Source of the DNA: Lachnospiraceae bacterium | Lineage (GTDB): Bacteria > Bacillota > Clostridia > Lachnospirales > Lachnospiraceae | Direction of reading: 5' to 3' | Assembly (NCBI GenBank): GCA_015056815.1 | Contig: SVFN01000010.1 | Location: 1-64,000 of the forward strand | Length of the DNA: 64,000 bases | Shown: one piece after another, positions 33,111 to 43,051 of the stretch | Layout of the letters: every line of letters begins with the position of its first letter | How positions within the stretch are numbered: position 1 is the stretch's first letter | The notes under the pieces: generated by a model | The model's database searches: none | The model's input: only the letters and a program-made list of their open reading frames with translations | Told to the model about the DNA's origin: nothing | Position numbers and translations under genes: made by a program

Positions 33111-34910
33111 TCAGTCATTCTGTTTCTGCGCCGCATCGTCTGTGTCTTCTGTTATGGGATTGCCGTTACTTCCGATCCGGTAGCTGTGCGCCTCATAGGT
33201 TAACGGATTGCGGTGCAGATAATCATAAAGCACATAGAACGGCTCTTTTTCGCACTCCCCCGTTTCCGGATCGTAGTAAAACGGTTCCATGTGCGTCATG
33301 CGCGCCATCTGCCTGGCGTCATAGCTTTCATATCCCTTCAGGATTGCATGTTCTTTCATCTCTTTTTGATAAAAAGCACGAATGATCTCTTTATGTTTCT
33401 CCAAAGATGCCGCAAATTCCGGGCGGCTCTTGGCATTTTCCCTAAGGTAAATGTCCATCGTCAAGAGTTCTCTGTAGAAACGTTCCTTCCCCGGTGCGAT
33501 CTCTTTCACAAACTCCAGAAGCACCTGATAACGATAGCTTCTGGCAGGCGTCTGTATGAAATATCCTTTTTGTTCATAAAACGCAGCCATCGTCTCAAAC
33601 ATCACGAAGGGGGATGAAAACTCCTGTTGCAGTTTTTTTAAGGTATAAGTGAACTGATTACTGTTATAATAGATCTCCACCATCTCCTCGATCTGCTTTA
33701 GCTTCAGCAGATCGCCAAAGGAAAGCCAGTCGGTGGCAAGCACCTCATAGGGAGGTTCATCGGTATAAAAAAGTCCGTAATCTTTCGCTTTTTTATACAT
33801 TTTGGAGCCCTTTAACACCTTCAGAAATCCCAGTTGAAGCTGCTCCGGCTTCATATCATATACCTCGTCAAAGGAACGCGCAAAGCTGGTCAGGTCTTCA
33901 TAAGGCAGGCCCGCGATCAGATCCAGATGCATGTGGATATTATGGCCTTCCCGAATGCGTGACAGGATCTTTTTCAATCTCTCCACATCCATGCTACGGT
34001 CAATTTCCCGAAGCGTCCCGGGATTGGTGGACTGCACACCGATCTCCAGCTGCACTGCCCCGGGTCTGAAGCTGTTTAACACCTTCAGTTCTTCTTCATC
34101 AAGACTGTCCGCCGCCACTTCAAAGTGAAAGTTCGTCACACCGTTGTCGTGTTCTGCCAGAAACCTCCAGATCGCCAGGGCATGCTTCTTATTACAGTTA
34201 AAGGTCCGGTCCACAAACTTAACCTGAGCCACCTTTTGATCCAAAAAGAACTGAAGCTCTTTTTGCACGATCGTTAGATCTCTGAACCTCACAGACTTAT
34301 CAATGGAAGAAAGACAATAGCTGCAGCGGTACGGGCATCCCCGCGCGGACTCATAGTAGATGATCCGGTTGGCAAACTCCTCCATATCTTCATAGAAAAA
34401 CGGAATATCGGAAAGATCTGTCAGGCTTCTTTCCGGTGTTTCAATCACTGTTTCTTTATCCTGCCGATACAGGATCCCGGGAATGTCCTGTATCTTTTTT
34501 TCTCCCTGATAGTATTCGCAAAGCTCTAAAAAGGTTGCTTCGCCTTCTCCCCGCATGATCCCCTTTACCTGGGGATACTCCTCCATAAGCGCTTTTGCCT
34601 CATAGGAGACCTCCGGTCCCCCCAGCCAGATCTGCGTCTGCGGAAGGATTTTTTTCAGCTCCCTGATCAGGCTTTTGATCATGGTAATGTTCCAGATATA
34701 ACAGGAAAATGCGATCACTTCCGGTTTCTGTCCGTAAAGCTGCGCCAGGATTTCTCCCTTTTGATGATTGATCGTATAGGAGGCAAGCCCCACCATTTCA
34801 TCATACTGTGGTGCGTATTTATGCTGATAAGCCCGAAGACTGTAGATTGCTGGATTGGAATGGATGTATTTGGCATTGACTGCCACCAGTAATATTTTGG
34901 TCTTTTTCAT
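33111..34910 (-). CDS. B12-binding-domain radical SAM protein with DUF4080 C-terminus
   Basis: A 599-residue protein with an N-terminal cobalamin-binding-like Rossmann domain (LLVAVNAKYIHSNPAIYSLR, IWLGGPEVSYEA), a radical SAM core with the cluster motif CPYRCSYC (about residues 192-199) and a C-terminal DUF4080 region (about 400-560). Members of this clostridial group are common but their reactions are not established. It is transcribed divergently from the HD-GYP gene. Confidence 0.93.
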   Translation of the reverse strand: MKKTKILLVAVNAKYIHSNPAIYSLRAYQHKYAPQYDEMVGLASYTINHQKGEILAQLYGQKPEVIAFSCYIWNITMIKSLIRELKKILPQTQIWLGGPEVSYEAKALMEEYPQVKGIMRGEGEATFLELCEYYQGEKKIQDIPGILYRQDKETVIETPERSLTDLSDIPFFYEDMEEFANRIIYYESARGCPYRCSYCLSSIDKSVRFRDLTIVQKELQFFLDQKVAQVKFVDRTFNCNKKHALAIWRFLAEHDNGVTNFHFEVAADSLDEEELKVLNSFRPGAVQLEIGVQSTNPGTLREIDRSMDVERLKKILSRIREGHNIHMHLDLIAGLPYEDLTSFARSFDEVYDMKPEQLQLGFLKVLKGSKMYKKAKDYGLFYTDEPPYEVLATDWLSFGDLLKLKQIEEMVEIYYNSNQFTYTLKKLQQEFSSPFVMFETMAAFYEQKGYFIQTPARSYRYQVLLEFVKEIAPGKERFYRELLTMDIYLRENAKSRPEFAASLEKHKEIIRAFYQKEMKEHAILKGYESYDARQMARMTHMEPFYYDPETGECEKEPFYVLYDYLHRNPLTYEAHSYRIGSNGNPITEDTDDAAQKQND

Positions 34911-34991
34911 AAAACTCCTTTGCCGACGATTCTTGATATATCGTCTATATTTACAAAACCATTATGAATTTTTCGATTTTTTCGTAATTTA

Positions 34992-35020
34992 TTGACAGTT
35001 TTTCCCCATTCTTTTATAAT
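34992..35020 (+). promoter_or_regulatory. Consensus promoter for the HD-GYP gene
   Basis: TTGACA at 34992-34997, a 17-base spacer, TATAAT at 35015-35020. This is a perfect sigma-A match, 64 bases before the start codon. Confidence 0.85.
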
Positions 35021-35084
35021 TTATAGTAGTAATTCAGAACAACACACCAGAGTAACAAACCATACATCAAAAGGGCGTGAAAAT

Positions 35085-36161
35085 ATGAAAAGTCTTTCCG
35101 TCAAAAAACTTCATCCCGGCATGATCACAGCAGAAGATGTCTACGCCTTTGACGGCAAACTGATCGTACCTGCCGGTATCGTGCTGACCGAAAACATCAT
35201 ATTGAAGATGGATTCCTTTGACATATTCTCGGTCAGGGTCGCTGATGAGCAGATCACCGTATCCGCCGAGCCGGAAGAATCTTCGCTTTCCTACAATCAG
35301 AAGATCCGTATGTCTCCGGAATTTAAACAGTTTAAAAAGAGCTACGAAAGTAAGATTGAGGCTTTCCGCTCCTCTTTTAATGATCTCGTCACCCACGCAG
35401 AAAATGTGGATATGAGCGAGTCACTGGCACAGACCTTAGAGCTTCTGGTCGAAAGCGGCAACGCTGTCTCATTGATGGACATGCTGCGCAACATGAGAGA
35501 CTATGATGATTCGACCTATGCCCACTCCATCAATGTCGCTTTGATCTGCAATATCTTTGCCGGCTGGCTGCGCTTTAGTGAGGAAGAAAAAAAGCTCATC
35601 ACTGCCTGCGGTCTGTTTCATGATCTCGGGAAGCTGACGATTCCGGATGAGATCATCAAGAAGCCCGGCAAGTTGACCGAGAAGGAATTCGAGATCGTCA
35701 AACGCCATCCGATCGAGGGATATAAAATCCTGGAAAGGCTCAATGTCAACCAGGAGATCATGGACGCCGCTCTTATGCATCATGAAAAGTGTGACGGAAG
35801 CGGTTATCCTTATGGATTCCGGGCAGCCAATATTTCCAAATATGCCAAAATAGTCACCATTGTGGATATCTATGATGCCATGACTTCTGCCCGCGTTTAC
35901 AGACAGCCCTTAAATCCTTTTGATGTCATTACGGAATTCGAGAATTATGGATTGCAGAAATATGATCCGCACTTTATCCTGACCTTTTTGGAAAATGTGG
36001 TCAACTCTTATATCAATCAGCGGGTACGCTTAAGCAATGGCATGGAGGGTGATGTCATTTTCATCAATCCTGTCCATCTCGGAAGACCGACCGTTAAAGT
36101 CGGCTCTGAATTTATTGATCTTTCCACTCATAAAGAGTTAGATATTGAGGCGCTTCTCTGA
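35085..36161 (+). CDS. HD-GYP domain phosphohydrolase
   Basis: A 358-residue protein with an N-terminal DUF3391-like region (MKSLSVKKLHPGMITAEDVY) and an HD-GYP domain (about residues 150-300). The metal-binding motifs are AHSINVALICNIFAG, CGLFHDLGKLTIPDEII and MHHEKCDGSGYPYG, so the GYP signature is intact and cyclic-di-GMP hydrolysis is likely. ATG 35085 has a ribosome-like AAGGGCG. The upstream frame begins in the promoter. Confidence 0.92.
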   Translation: MKSLSVKKLHPGMITAEDVYAFDGKLIVPAGIVLTENIILKMDSFDIFSVRVADEQITVSAEPEESSLSYNQKIRMSPEFKQFKKSYESKIEAFRSSFNDLVTHAENVDMSESLAQTLELLVESGNAVSLMDMLRNMRDYDDSTYAHSINVALICNIFAGWLRFSEEEKKLITACGLFHDLGKLTIPDEIIKKPGKLTEKEFEIVKRHPIEGYKILERLNVNQEIMDAALMHHEKCDGSGYPYGFRAANISKYAKIVTIVDIYDAMTSARVYRQPLNPFDVITEFENYGLQKYDPHFILTFLENVVNSYINQRVRLSNGMEGDVIFINPVHLGRPTVKVGSEFIDLSTHKELDIEALL

Positions 36162-36178
36162 ATCAGGGAAAGCGCCTC
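36147..36178 (+). terminator. Terminator beginning within the HD-GYP stop region
   Basis: A 9-bp perfect stem (GAGGCGCTT/AAGCGCCTC) that starts five codons before the stop and is followed by TTTTCTC. Confidence 0.85.
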
Positions 36179-36201
36179 TTTTCTCATTCATTCCATTCTC
36201 T

Positions 36202-36537
36202 TTATTGTTTTGCAACGACGGCATAAAAAACCAGATCTTCTTTTGCATCCTGTGCATTTTGCAGCGTATGGGTATGTCCCTTCTCACAGTACTGGCACAT
36301 CCCGGCACTGATCTTTTTCGGCTCTCCGTCTTCGATCACGCACCCCTCTCCCGACAGGACAAAAATGATCTCACAGTCTTCTTCATGCTTATGAAGTCCG
36401 ATCGTTGCTCCCGGGATCAATGTGCCATGCAGGATCCGGTTTGTTCCGTCAAAAAACATCTGGGCCCGCAAATACTTTTCGCCGCCCTTGAAGTGTTCCA
36501 GATCCTCTTCCTTCATTGTATTAAAATCCAATATCAT
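36202..36537 (-). CDS. Small cupin-domain protein
   Basis: A 111-residue single-domain cupin with the metal-ligand motif GLHKHEEDCEIIFVLSGEG and a second HTHTLQN motif. Such proteins bind a metal and range from isomerases to sensors, so no substrate can be assigned. The ATG at 36537 has an AGGAGG site seven bases upstream. Longer readings do not. It follows the lipoprotein gene by 11 bases and is probably in its operon. Confidence 0.88.
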   Translation of the reverse strand: MILDFNTMKEEDLEHFKGGEKYLRAQMFFDGTNRILHGTLIPGATIGLHKHEEDCEIIFVLSGEGCVIEDGEPKKISAGMCQYCEKGHTHTLQNAQDAKEDLVFYAVVAKQ

Positions 36538-36548
36538 CTTCGTGCCTC

Positions 36549-38003
36549 CTAACTCACAAATGCGCAGTACGGATTCAGACCGATCCCGATCACAGTTTGA
36601 TCCTTGATCTCCAGCCACACCGCCCTGTTATCAAAACCGGTTCCGGTGATAAAGAGCGTTCCATTTTGTACCGTTTGTGCATCCTCTTGTTCTTTCTCTT
36701 CCCGGTCGGCTTCTTCTGTTTTTTCTTCATAGAAGCCAAAATTTTGAAGCATCTTCTTTGCATCTTCCTCATCCATCCCGGGATATACGCCAAAAACAGT
36801 CAGCTCACCAACCTGTTTTCCCTTATAACTAAGATAACCGGCATCCAGGTTGACCAGTTCAAAGATTTCCTCCCCATCATACTCTCCGATCCAGGAATCC
36901 TCAAGCTTCGGACCTTCTTTCAGCGTTACTTCTTTATAATTATCGGAGATAAGCTTTTTCACTGTATCAAAAAAGTTCTCCTCTCCCATAGTCGCAAGAC
37001 CGATATCCTCTTTCAGATCCGGCATCGCTTTGGCAGTCTCTGACATGATCATGGAAAGATAAGCCGGAGTAAAATCTTTAAAGGACTCATAATCCAGCGA
37101 ATAATAATCCGGTAAATATTCTTCCGCGCTGCCGATCTGCGTAGCGTACCAGTTATCATAATCTGCCTGGTCCAGATTAAACGCAGCCGCCCGGTCATTA
37201 TTCTGATCGGCTTCCCCGGAAGTAATGCCATAAAGGATTCCGTCGCCATCTTTGTCAAACTCGTCCGGGAATACTTCGCCGGTATGGCTTTCCGGTGCAT
37301 AATCCTTCTGCCATGAGCTCACATAGGCAACCACCTGATAGGTATCACTGCCTGCATCATAGCGGTAGGCCATATACGGCCAGAAGTCCAGCCTGAGGCT
37401 GCTGTTCTGGGCAGCCGGAGCGATCAGGATCCCATTGGAAAGGAAACTGTATCCGGAAGGAGAAAAAACCAGTTCCTGCTTCAGTTCATTTTTTTGGTCA
37501 TCATAACCATAGATGATGCCAAAACTGCCTGCCGTACTGGCAGCCGTATAATTGATGATGAGCTCAAGTCTGCCATCCCCATCCACATCCGCAATTGAAA
37601 ACTGATTATCCCTCATGTTGTAATTGTCCGTATCTGCTTCCACATCTCCGATAAACGGAAGTGAATAGGAAGCCTGAAGCTGTGACAGTACGCCTTCAAA
37701 TACATGCAATGTTTTCGCCTTGACATACTCTTCCCCGCTATGCTCGACCGTCGGAACCGGCTTTCTTTCTTTTACCGGTTCTTCCTTCTTTGGCTCTTCC
37801 TGCGGTTCGGCTTCCGGCTGTTGCACCTCTTCCATCGCCTGCTGTTTTGACTCTTCTGCCGGTTCTTCCTCTTTCACGATCACCGTTTTGGGCTTCGGTG
37901 TTATTTTTTTGTGCTCTTTCCCGCAACCACTGACACCCGCAAGCACGATCATGAGCATGAGGCTCACCGGGATTTTGTTGTATAGGAAACCATATTTTTT
38001 CAT
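36549..38003 (-). CDS. Lipoprotein, unknown function
   Basis: A 484-residue exported protein with a lipobox LAGVSGC (cysteine 27), a Glu/Pro/Lys-rich linker (about residues 35-90), and a folded region holding a calcium-loop-like motif (SIADVDGDGRLELIINYT, about 145-162, and EFDKDGDGILYG). The C-terminal part contains ELVNLDAGYLSYKGKQVG and ends in a short beta-rich domain. I cannot name its family. The DxDxDG loops suggest calcium binding, an inference from motif only. Confidence 0.85.
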   Translation of the reverse strand: MKKYGFLYNKIPVSLMLMIVLAGVSGCGKEHKKITPKPKTVIVKEEEPAEESKQQAMEEVQQPEAEPQEEPKKEEPVKERKPVPTVEHSGEEYVKAKTLHVFEGVLSQLQASYSLPFIGDVEADTDNYNMRDNQFSIADVDGDGRLELIINYTAASTAGSFGIIYGYDDQKNELKQELVFSPSGYSFLSNGILIAPAAQNSSLRLDFWPYMAYRYDAGSDTYQVVAYVSSWQKDYAPESHTGEVFPDEFDKDGDGILYGITSGEADQNNDRAAAFNLDQADYDNWYATQIGSAEEYLPDYYSLDYESFKDFTPAYLSMIMSETAKAMPDLKEDIGLATMGEENFFDTVKKLISDNYKEVTLKEGPKLEDSWIGEYDGEEIFELVNLDAGYLSYKGKQVGELTVFGVYPGMDEEDAKKMLQNFGFYEEKTEEADREEKEQEDAQTVQNGTLFITGTGFDNRAVWLEIKDQTVIGIGLNPYCAFVS

Positions 38004-38033
38004 ACCCTTTTGTCTCCCTTTTTGTTTGTGTGT

Positions 38034-38690
38034 CTAAATTTCATTTCCCGCGCTGCCTGCACTGATCCGGACACATTCTCCCGTCTTTGCAAAATAGCAG
38101 ACCGCCTGATAATTATCCCACAAAATCAGTTTTCCCGCAATCTCTTTCATCCGGTAATCCAGACGGTGGTACGCCCGCTTTTTCTGCCAGAGGATCCCAT
38201 CAATGTATTCGATCTGGCGGCTGTTTAAAAAACTCTGATACTCTTCTCTCCGATACAGGCCGAAATCACAGGAAATATACGCATACTCTTCTGTGTTTTC
38301 CTGTGTCTTCCTGCCAAGATAGTCCATGAGCATCTGCCCTGAGGAAGGAACAAAACCGCTTTCTTTCCATGGCTTGTCCAAAACCGCCTCCGTTTTGCCG
38401 ATCACAACCTTTCGAAAGCTCGACCGGCCGCCCGGTCCGTATTCCTTCACATATTCCTCCCTGACATGGTCTTTTGAAAAATCCGGCTCGTCAAAAAGAA
38501 GAATCCTTTTTTTTAACAGATATCCCGTAACTGCTTTTTGCGCTTTTTCATAAGAAAGAGGATAATCCAGTCGCTGCGTGATCTGTCTGACGGTATATCC
38601 CTTATCGACCATATGGCTGATCGCACCGCCGCAGGCTACATCAAAAGTAAAATCAGTAAGCGCTTTCTGAAAGGCTTTTTCCTTTTCCAT
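38034..38690 (-). CDS. Conserved protein, unknown function, partner of TPR/DUF4037 gene
   Basis: A 218-residue soluble protein with an N-terminal helical part (FTFDVACGGAISHMVDKGYT) resembling a winged helix, and a mixed C-terminal half (RLDYRMKEIAGKLILWDNYQ). No catalytic motif is recognised. It lies 24 bases after the large TPR protein gene on the same strand, so the two likely act together. Confidence 0.75.
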   Translation of the reverse strand: MEKEKAFQKALTDFTFDVACGGAISHMVDKGYTVRQITQRLDYPLSYEKAQKAVTGYLLKKRILLFDEPDFSKDHVREEYVKEYGPGGRSSFRKVVIGKTEAVLDKPWKESGFVPSSGQMLMDYLGRKTQENTEEYAYISCDFGLYRREEYQSFLNSRQIEYIDGILWQKKRAYHRLDYRMKEIAGKLILWDNYQAVCYFAKTGECVRISAGSAGNEI

Positions 38691-38713
38691 ACTTCCTTTT
38701 CCTGCCTTTTTGC

Positions 38714-41224
38714 TTACGCTTTCAAGCGTGTTTCCGCATCCTCCAGACTCCGATAGCCGTAAAGGAGCGCCGTCTGTTCCATGATCCGGTATGCCAGATT
38801 CCCGCCTGCGCCGGACAATCCCACAATAAACTGCCCGTACATGGAAAGCATGGTATCCGAGTAAGTGGAGATCTCTCCCCGAAGATAAGTCTCATAGGAA
38901 GTATTGAAAGCCGAATCTTCACTGGTATGGATCGATCGTGCATTTGTCGCCATCATCGGATATTCTGCCGCAAATTCTTCCATCCACGCCACCTGTATCT
39001 TCACGATCTCCTCAATGATCGCGGCCTTTCTTTCGTCAATGACCGGGAAGCGGTCCTTGATCTTTTCCCATTCCTGCGGTGCCGTGGACTGCTCCATACG
39101 TCCGTATTTTTCCGTAATCAGATTCCAGCCTGCCCTGTCTGCCAGCGTAAAGTCCGTCGCATACTGTATCAGCATCTGTCTTGTCCATACATTGTACTGG
39201 CTTCTTCTCATCAGGGAAAACGTATTCCAGTCGTCCTGACAATCCGCCCGTCCGCCTTCATTCTGCACCCTGTCAAAGGCTTCCCACTCCAGTTTCACAA
39301 CCGCTTCCACCAGCTCTTTCTCAGAGAGTGCCTCGTATTCCGCCCGTACTGTAAGCTCTTGTGTCATATCTTCCATATAGATACCTCCTGTCCCGAATCT
39401 CCCAATGCCAAGCAGCCTCTCTTCCTGCATCGCACGGATCAGATACTGTGCCAGCCTGTCGGCCTCTCCAAGGAGCGGTCCCATACGCTGTTCCGTCATA
39501 TCGGTTTCTTTGTCCCGGCAGATCAATTCTGTAAAGAATCCTTCGATGCGTTCTATATATTCCAGAACTTCTCTTCCTATCTCCGACTGCCGCAATCCCT
39601 CAGCCAGCCATTTGGCATGCGGATGATACTCATTTTGGATCAGATAAGTCAGCTCATATGCATTGCGAAGTCCGTCTTCCAGCATCAGTCTCGCAGCCGC
39701 ATAATCTCCCCGCACCAGCGTTCTGCGCAGATTATACTGGAGATTCTGGGAATAGAGCGCACCGGACTGTGCAAGCTTCAGATACCGCAACGTCCCCGGA
39801 TATCCCTTCGCCAAAATGCTTCGGATCATCTCAAACCGTCCGTCTCCTCTTGAAAAAAGCTTTCCGTTTACCAGAGCGGACAGGCTTACCTCGTCTGTCA
39901 TCTGCAGATAAGTGCGGTATTGTTCCGATACAGATAATCTGTTCCGGATCCTGTCCGTTACCTCCTCAAAATCCATGAGCGTACTGCTGTTATCCGCAAG
40001 GTCTGCACATTCATTCTGAATCTGCTGCATCAGAAACTCTGCAAACGGTTTTCCCAAAAAAGCTGCCGCAAACTGCTCCATGCAAAGTACTCCGACTCTT
40101 CCTTGTCCTTGTGGGGAGTTTTGTCTGTCGAACCCCCTAAAGCGCAAACCGGTCGTCAGACTGTCATAAAGACTCTGCAGCTTTTCACCACACTGCTCAT
40201 AATCCTGTTTGCCAAGCCATATGCAGACTGCCGGTCCCCAGTCATGATCGCGGCTGTAATCGTCATCATATCCATAGCAGTCAGAGCCATAACCCACAAG
40301 ACCCACTGCCGCCCGTTTCATCAATTCCGGAAAGTTCTTTTCCATTTCCGGCTGTAATACCTCTTCCCACAATGCCTCCGATAAAATGATCCCCTTTTCA
40401 AATCCTGCATGGATTCCCGCCGCCTCGGCTTTTTGCAGGCAGAGCCTGTATTTATCCCTGACGCGGTAATAATACTCAATAAAGCCAAGATTGCGGCTGA
40501 TCGCGTCCATTCCCTTACGGTACTGCCTTATCGCTTCCTGATAGTCTCCTTTTTTTTCATAGCTGTCACCGATGCCCATCACTGCTGCACCATAATGGGT
40601 ATCATAAAGTCCCGCCGATTCAAAAAACGCCAAAGCCTTGTTCAGATGCCCGACCGCCTCCTGCTGCCTGCCCGGAAGCTGCAGCAGACAATTCCCCAGA
40701 TTCGTGTGTGTGACCGCCAGTTCAAACGCCTTCTGTTCGCGGTATTGTTCCACAATGGCCAGCGCTTTTCGCAGATAGCCGATCGCCTCCTCATATCTTT
40801 GCATCTCCATATAAACCAGGCTCAGGTTATTATAAAGGTTTGCAAAATCAAAAGCACCTTCCGGTATTTTTTCGTTATAGATCTTTTCGGTCTGTGCATA
40901 AAGAGCGATCGATTCCGGAAGTTTCCCTGCAGCGCGCATAGCGTTTGCATAGTTTAGCAGTGTCGTCGCATACTCCACCGTACCTTCCATATCTGCCCCT
41001 TTTAAGATCGCAACCGCCTTCTGAGCATAAAGCAGAGATTTGTCATATTGGTTCGTACTTCGAAAAAATCCCATCATTTCATTGAGCAGGATCAATACTG
41101 CGGCAGTATCCTCTTCCTGCATGGCTTCTATCAGCTTCTGTGTCAGAAACGGTTCTACCTGATTCATCTGATTCTGTTCAAAAAGCCTGTCAAGCTCTTT
41201 CGTGATCTCATTCGTATCGATCAT
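38714..41224 (-). CDS. TPR protein with DUF4037 nucleotidyltransferase-like and DUF4125 domains
   Basis: An 836-residue cytoplasmic protein. Residues about 1-255 are TPR repeats (YAQTEKIYNEKIPEGAFDFA, YLRKALAIVEQY). From about 280 a DUF4037 domain begins with the nucleotidyltransferase-like motif GYGSDCYGYDDDYSRDHDWG. The C-terminal 200 residues form a DUF4125 domain (IVKIQVAWMEEFAAEYPMMA). The acidic GS-D-D motif is intact, so nucleotide transfer is possible, but no substrate is known. A clear promoter lies at 41284-41312. Confidence 0.88.
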   Translation of the reverse strand: MIDTNEITKELDRLFEQNQMNQVEPFLTQKLIEAMQEEDTAAVLILLNEMMGFFRSTNQYDKSLLYAQKAVAILKGADMEGTVEYATTLLNYANAMRAAGKLPESIALYAQTEKIYNEKIPEGAFDFANLYNNLSLVYMEMQRYEEAIGYLRKALAIVEQYREQKAFELAVTHTNLGNCLLQLPGRQQEAVGHLNKALAFFESAGLYDTHYGAAVMGIGDSYEKKGDYQEAIRQYRKGMDAISRNLGFIEYYYRVRDKYRLCLQKAEAAGIHAGFEKGIILSEALWEEVLQPEMEKNFPELMKRAAVGLVGYGSDCYGYDDDYSRDHDWGPAVCIWLGKQDYEQCGEKLQSLYDSLTTGLRFRGFDRQNSPQGQGRVGVLCMEQFAAAFLGKPFAEFLMQQIQNECADLADNSSTLMDFEEVTDRIRNRLSVSEQYRTYLQMTDEVSLSALVNGKLFSRGDGRFEMIRSILAKGYPGTLRYLKLAQSGALYSQNLQYNLRRTLVRGDYAAARLMLEDGLRNAYELTYLIQNEYHPHAKWLAEGLRQSEIGREVLEYIERIEGFFTELICRDKETDMTEQRMGPLLGEADRLAQYLIRAMQEERLLGIGRFGTGGIYMEDMTQELTVRAEYEALSEKELVEAVVKLEWEAFDRVQNEGGRADCQDDWNTFSLMRRSQYNVWTRQMLIQYATDFTLADRAGWNLITEKYGRMEQSTAPQEWEKIKDRFPVIDERKAAIIEEIVKIQVAWMEEFAAEYPMMATNARSIHTSEDSAFNTSYETYLRGEISTYSDTMLSMYGQFIVGLSGAGGNLAYRIMEQTALLYGYRSLEDAETRLKA

Positions 41225-41283
41225 CTGTCCACCCCCATAATACTCTCCCGTTTTCTGTCCGTTCGCATACCTTTATCAGCTTT

Positions 41284-41312
41284 ATTCTAGCAAATCCCAC
41301 TTTTTTTCGCAA
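41284..41312 (-). promoter_or_regulatory. Promoter for the TPR/DUF4037 operon
   Basis: Leftward TTGCGA (41312-41307), 17-base spacer, TAGAAT (41289-41284) with TGC before it. The murA terminator ends directly upstream. Confidence 0.65.
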
Positions 41313-41314
41313 CG

Positions 41315-41354
41315 AAAAAAAGGAACCTGATGCGTCATGCAGTAAGTTCCTTTT
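41315..41354 (-). terminator. murA terminator
   Basis: A 9-bp stem (AAAGGAAC-type arms, 41318-41326 with 41346-41354) followed leftward by seven T. Confidence 0.85.
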
Positions 41355-41377
41355 CCATCCCTGTTATCTCAATACGG

Positions 41378-42670
41378 TCAGCCAACTTTCAGTTTAAACT
41401 TCTGTAAAGCCTTCTCTCCGTCTACCTTTTCAATATCCGCTCCCAGCCTGCGAAGTTTGGCATCAAAGTCTTCATATCCTCTTTCAATATAAACGATATC
41501 ATCTACCACGGAAAAACCGTCTGCGGCAAGTCCTGCTATTACAAGAGCCGCTCCTGCACGAAGATCCGGTGCGCTGACATGTGCCCCTGTATATTTCGGC
41601 ACACCATCGATGATCGCCGTATTACCTTCTACCTTGATGCTGGCTCCCATGCGTGTCAGCTCATCCACATATTTGAAACGATTCTCAAATATACTTTCCG
41701 TAACGATGCTGGTCCCCTCAGAAAGTGCCAGTGTAACGGCGATCTGCGGCTGCATATCCGTCGGGAAACCGGGATACGGAAGTGTTTTCACATGTGTATG
41801 ATTCAAACGCTTGCTCGCAACCACCCGCACAGCATCATCGGATTCTTCGATCTCACAGCCGATCTCCAAAAGCTTGGCACTGATCGACTCTAAATGCTTC
41901 GGAATAACATTCTTGATCGTCACATCCCCCTTAGTCGCTGCTGCAGCCATCATAAACGTGCCCGCCTCAATCTGATCGGGGATCACAGAATACTCTGTCT
42001 TATGAAGTTTCGAAACGCCACGGATACGGATCACATCAGTACCGGCACCCTTGATGTTCGCTCCCATACTGTTTAAAAAGTTGGCAAGGTCTACCACATG
42101 GGGTTCCTTCGCCGCATTTTCGATGATCGTCTGGCCTTCTGCCATAACCGCCGCCATAATAATATTAATGGTAGCTCCCACTGAAACCATATCCAGATAA
42201 ATATGATTCCCGACCAGGCGCTCTGCCTCTGCCACGATCAGACCATGCGCAATCCGCACATCCGCTCCCAGTGCTTTAAATCCTTTGATATGCAGATCAA
42301 TAGGTCTGCTTCCGATATTGCATCCTCCCGGTAATACGACCTGCGCCTTTTTGTATTTTCCCAAAAGTGCACCTAACAGATAATAAGATGCACGGATCTT
42401 CTTAATATAATCGTCTTCGATCACAACATCATTGATCGTGGAGCCATTGATCTGCACAGTATGGCGATCCACACGATTGACCACTGCTCCCACACTCTCG
42501 ATCGCGCGTAAAAGCACGTTCGTGTCACGTACATCCGGCATGTTCTCGATCGTGACCGTCTCATCCGTCATGATCGCTGCTGCTAAAATCGCCAGCGCTG
42601 CATTCTTGGCACCGCCGATCTCTATTTCACCCACCAACGGGCTTCCGCCTTTAATCGCATATTGTTCCAT
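41378..42670 (-). CDS. murA: MurA, UDP-N-acetylglucosamine 1-carboxyvinyltransferase
   Basis: A 430-residue enzyme of normal length that transfers enolpyruvate from PEP to UDP-GlcNAc, the first committed step of peptidoglycan synthesis and the fosfomycin target. It has GGAKNAAL (substrate lysine-asparagine near residue 22) and the catalytic-cysteine loop LPGGCNIGSRPIDLH. Cysteine is present, so it should be fosfomycin-sensitive in principle. ATG 42670 has a GAGGTG site. The longer frame to 42706 does not. Confidence 0.97.
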   Translation of the reverse strand: MEQYAIKGGSPLVGEIEIGGAKNAALAILAAAIMTDETVTIENMPDVRDTNVLLRAIESVGAVVNRVDRHTVQINGSTINDVVIEDDYIKKIRASYYLLGALLGKYKKAQVVLPGGCNIGSRPIDLHIKGFKALGADVRIAHGLIVAEAERLVGNHIYLDMVSVGATINIIMAAVMAEGQTIIENAAKEPHVVDLANFLNSMGANIKGAGTDVIRIRGVSKLHKTEYSVIPDQIEAGTFMMAAAATKGDVTIKNVIPKHLESISAKLLEIGCEIEESDDAVRVVASKRLNHTHVKTLPYPGFPTDMQPQIAVTLALSEGTSIVTESIFENRFKYVDELTRMGASIKVEGNTAIIDGVPKYTGAHVSAPDLRAGAALVIAGLAADGFSVVDDIVYIERGYEDFDAKLRRLGADIEKVDGEKALQKFKLKVG

Positions 42671-42738
42671 AATGCACCTCAAAAATATACGGCAATCTGT
42701 CTCCATCCTGCATGGGACAAATTAAACCACACTATATA

Positions 42739-42766
42739 AGTATACCACAGTTCGGGTATTTGTAAA
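42739..42766 (-). promoter_or_regulatory. murA promoter
   Basis: Leftward TTTACA (42766-42761), 16-base spacer, TATACT (42744-42739), about 70 bases before the murA start. Confidence 0.7.
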
Positions 42767-43051
42767 CGATTTTTCGTCCAAACGACGTTTCTGTTCACGG
42801 GCGCTGCGCCTTTAAAAGTAACGAAACGACTCCAATCTTTGATACTATATAGTGTTTCCATGAAAATGTCAAGTTATAACCGTTTTTTTAATTTTCCAAA
42901 ATTCCGCCAATTAGTACAATTTTAAACGCAAAAACACCGGCAATTGCTCTAAGCAGACTCGAAATGTATAACCATTCCCGCTCTCCGGGATTCATCACAT
43001 GCACAAATTTCTAAAGGATGCTGTTTGCATGTGAACATGGTACAGCACATT
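42767..43051. other. Noncoding region between the M23 peptidase gene and murA
   Basis: No ORF is supported. A 9-bp inverted repeat (TCACATGCA/TGCATGTGA, about 42996-43035) and a TCCCG/CGGGA hairpin near 42978 probably form the 3' end of the M23 operon transcript. Confidence 0.4.
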
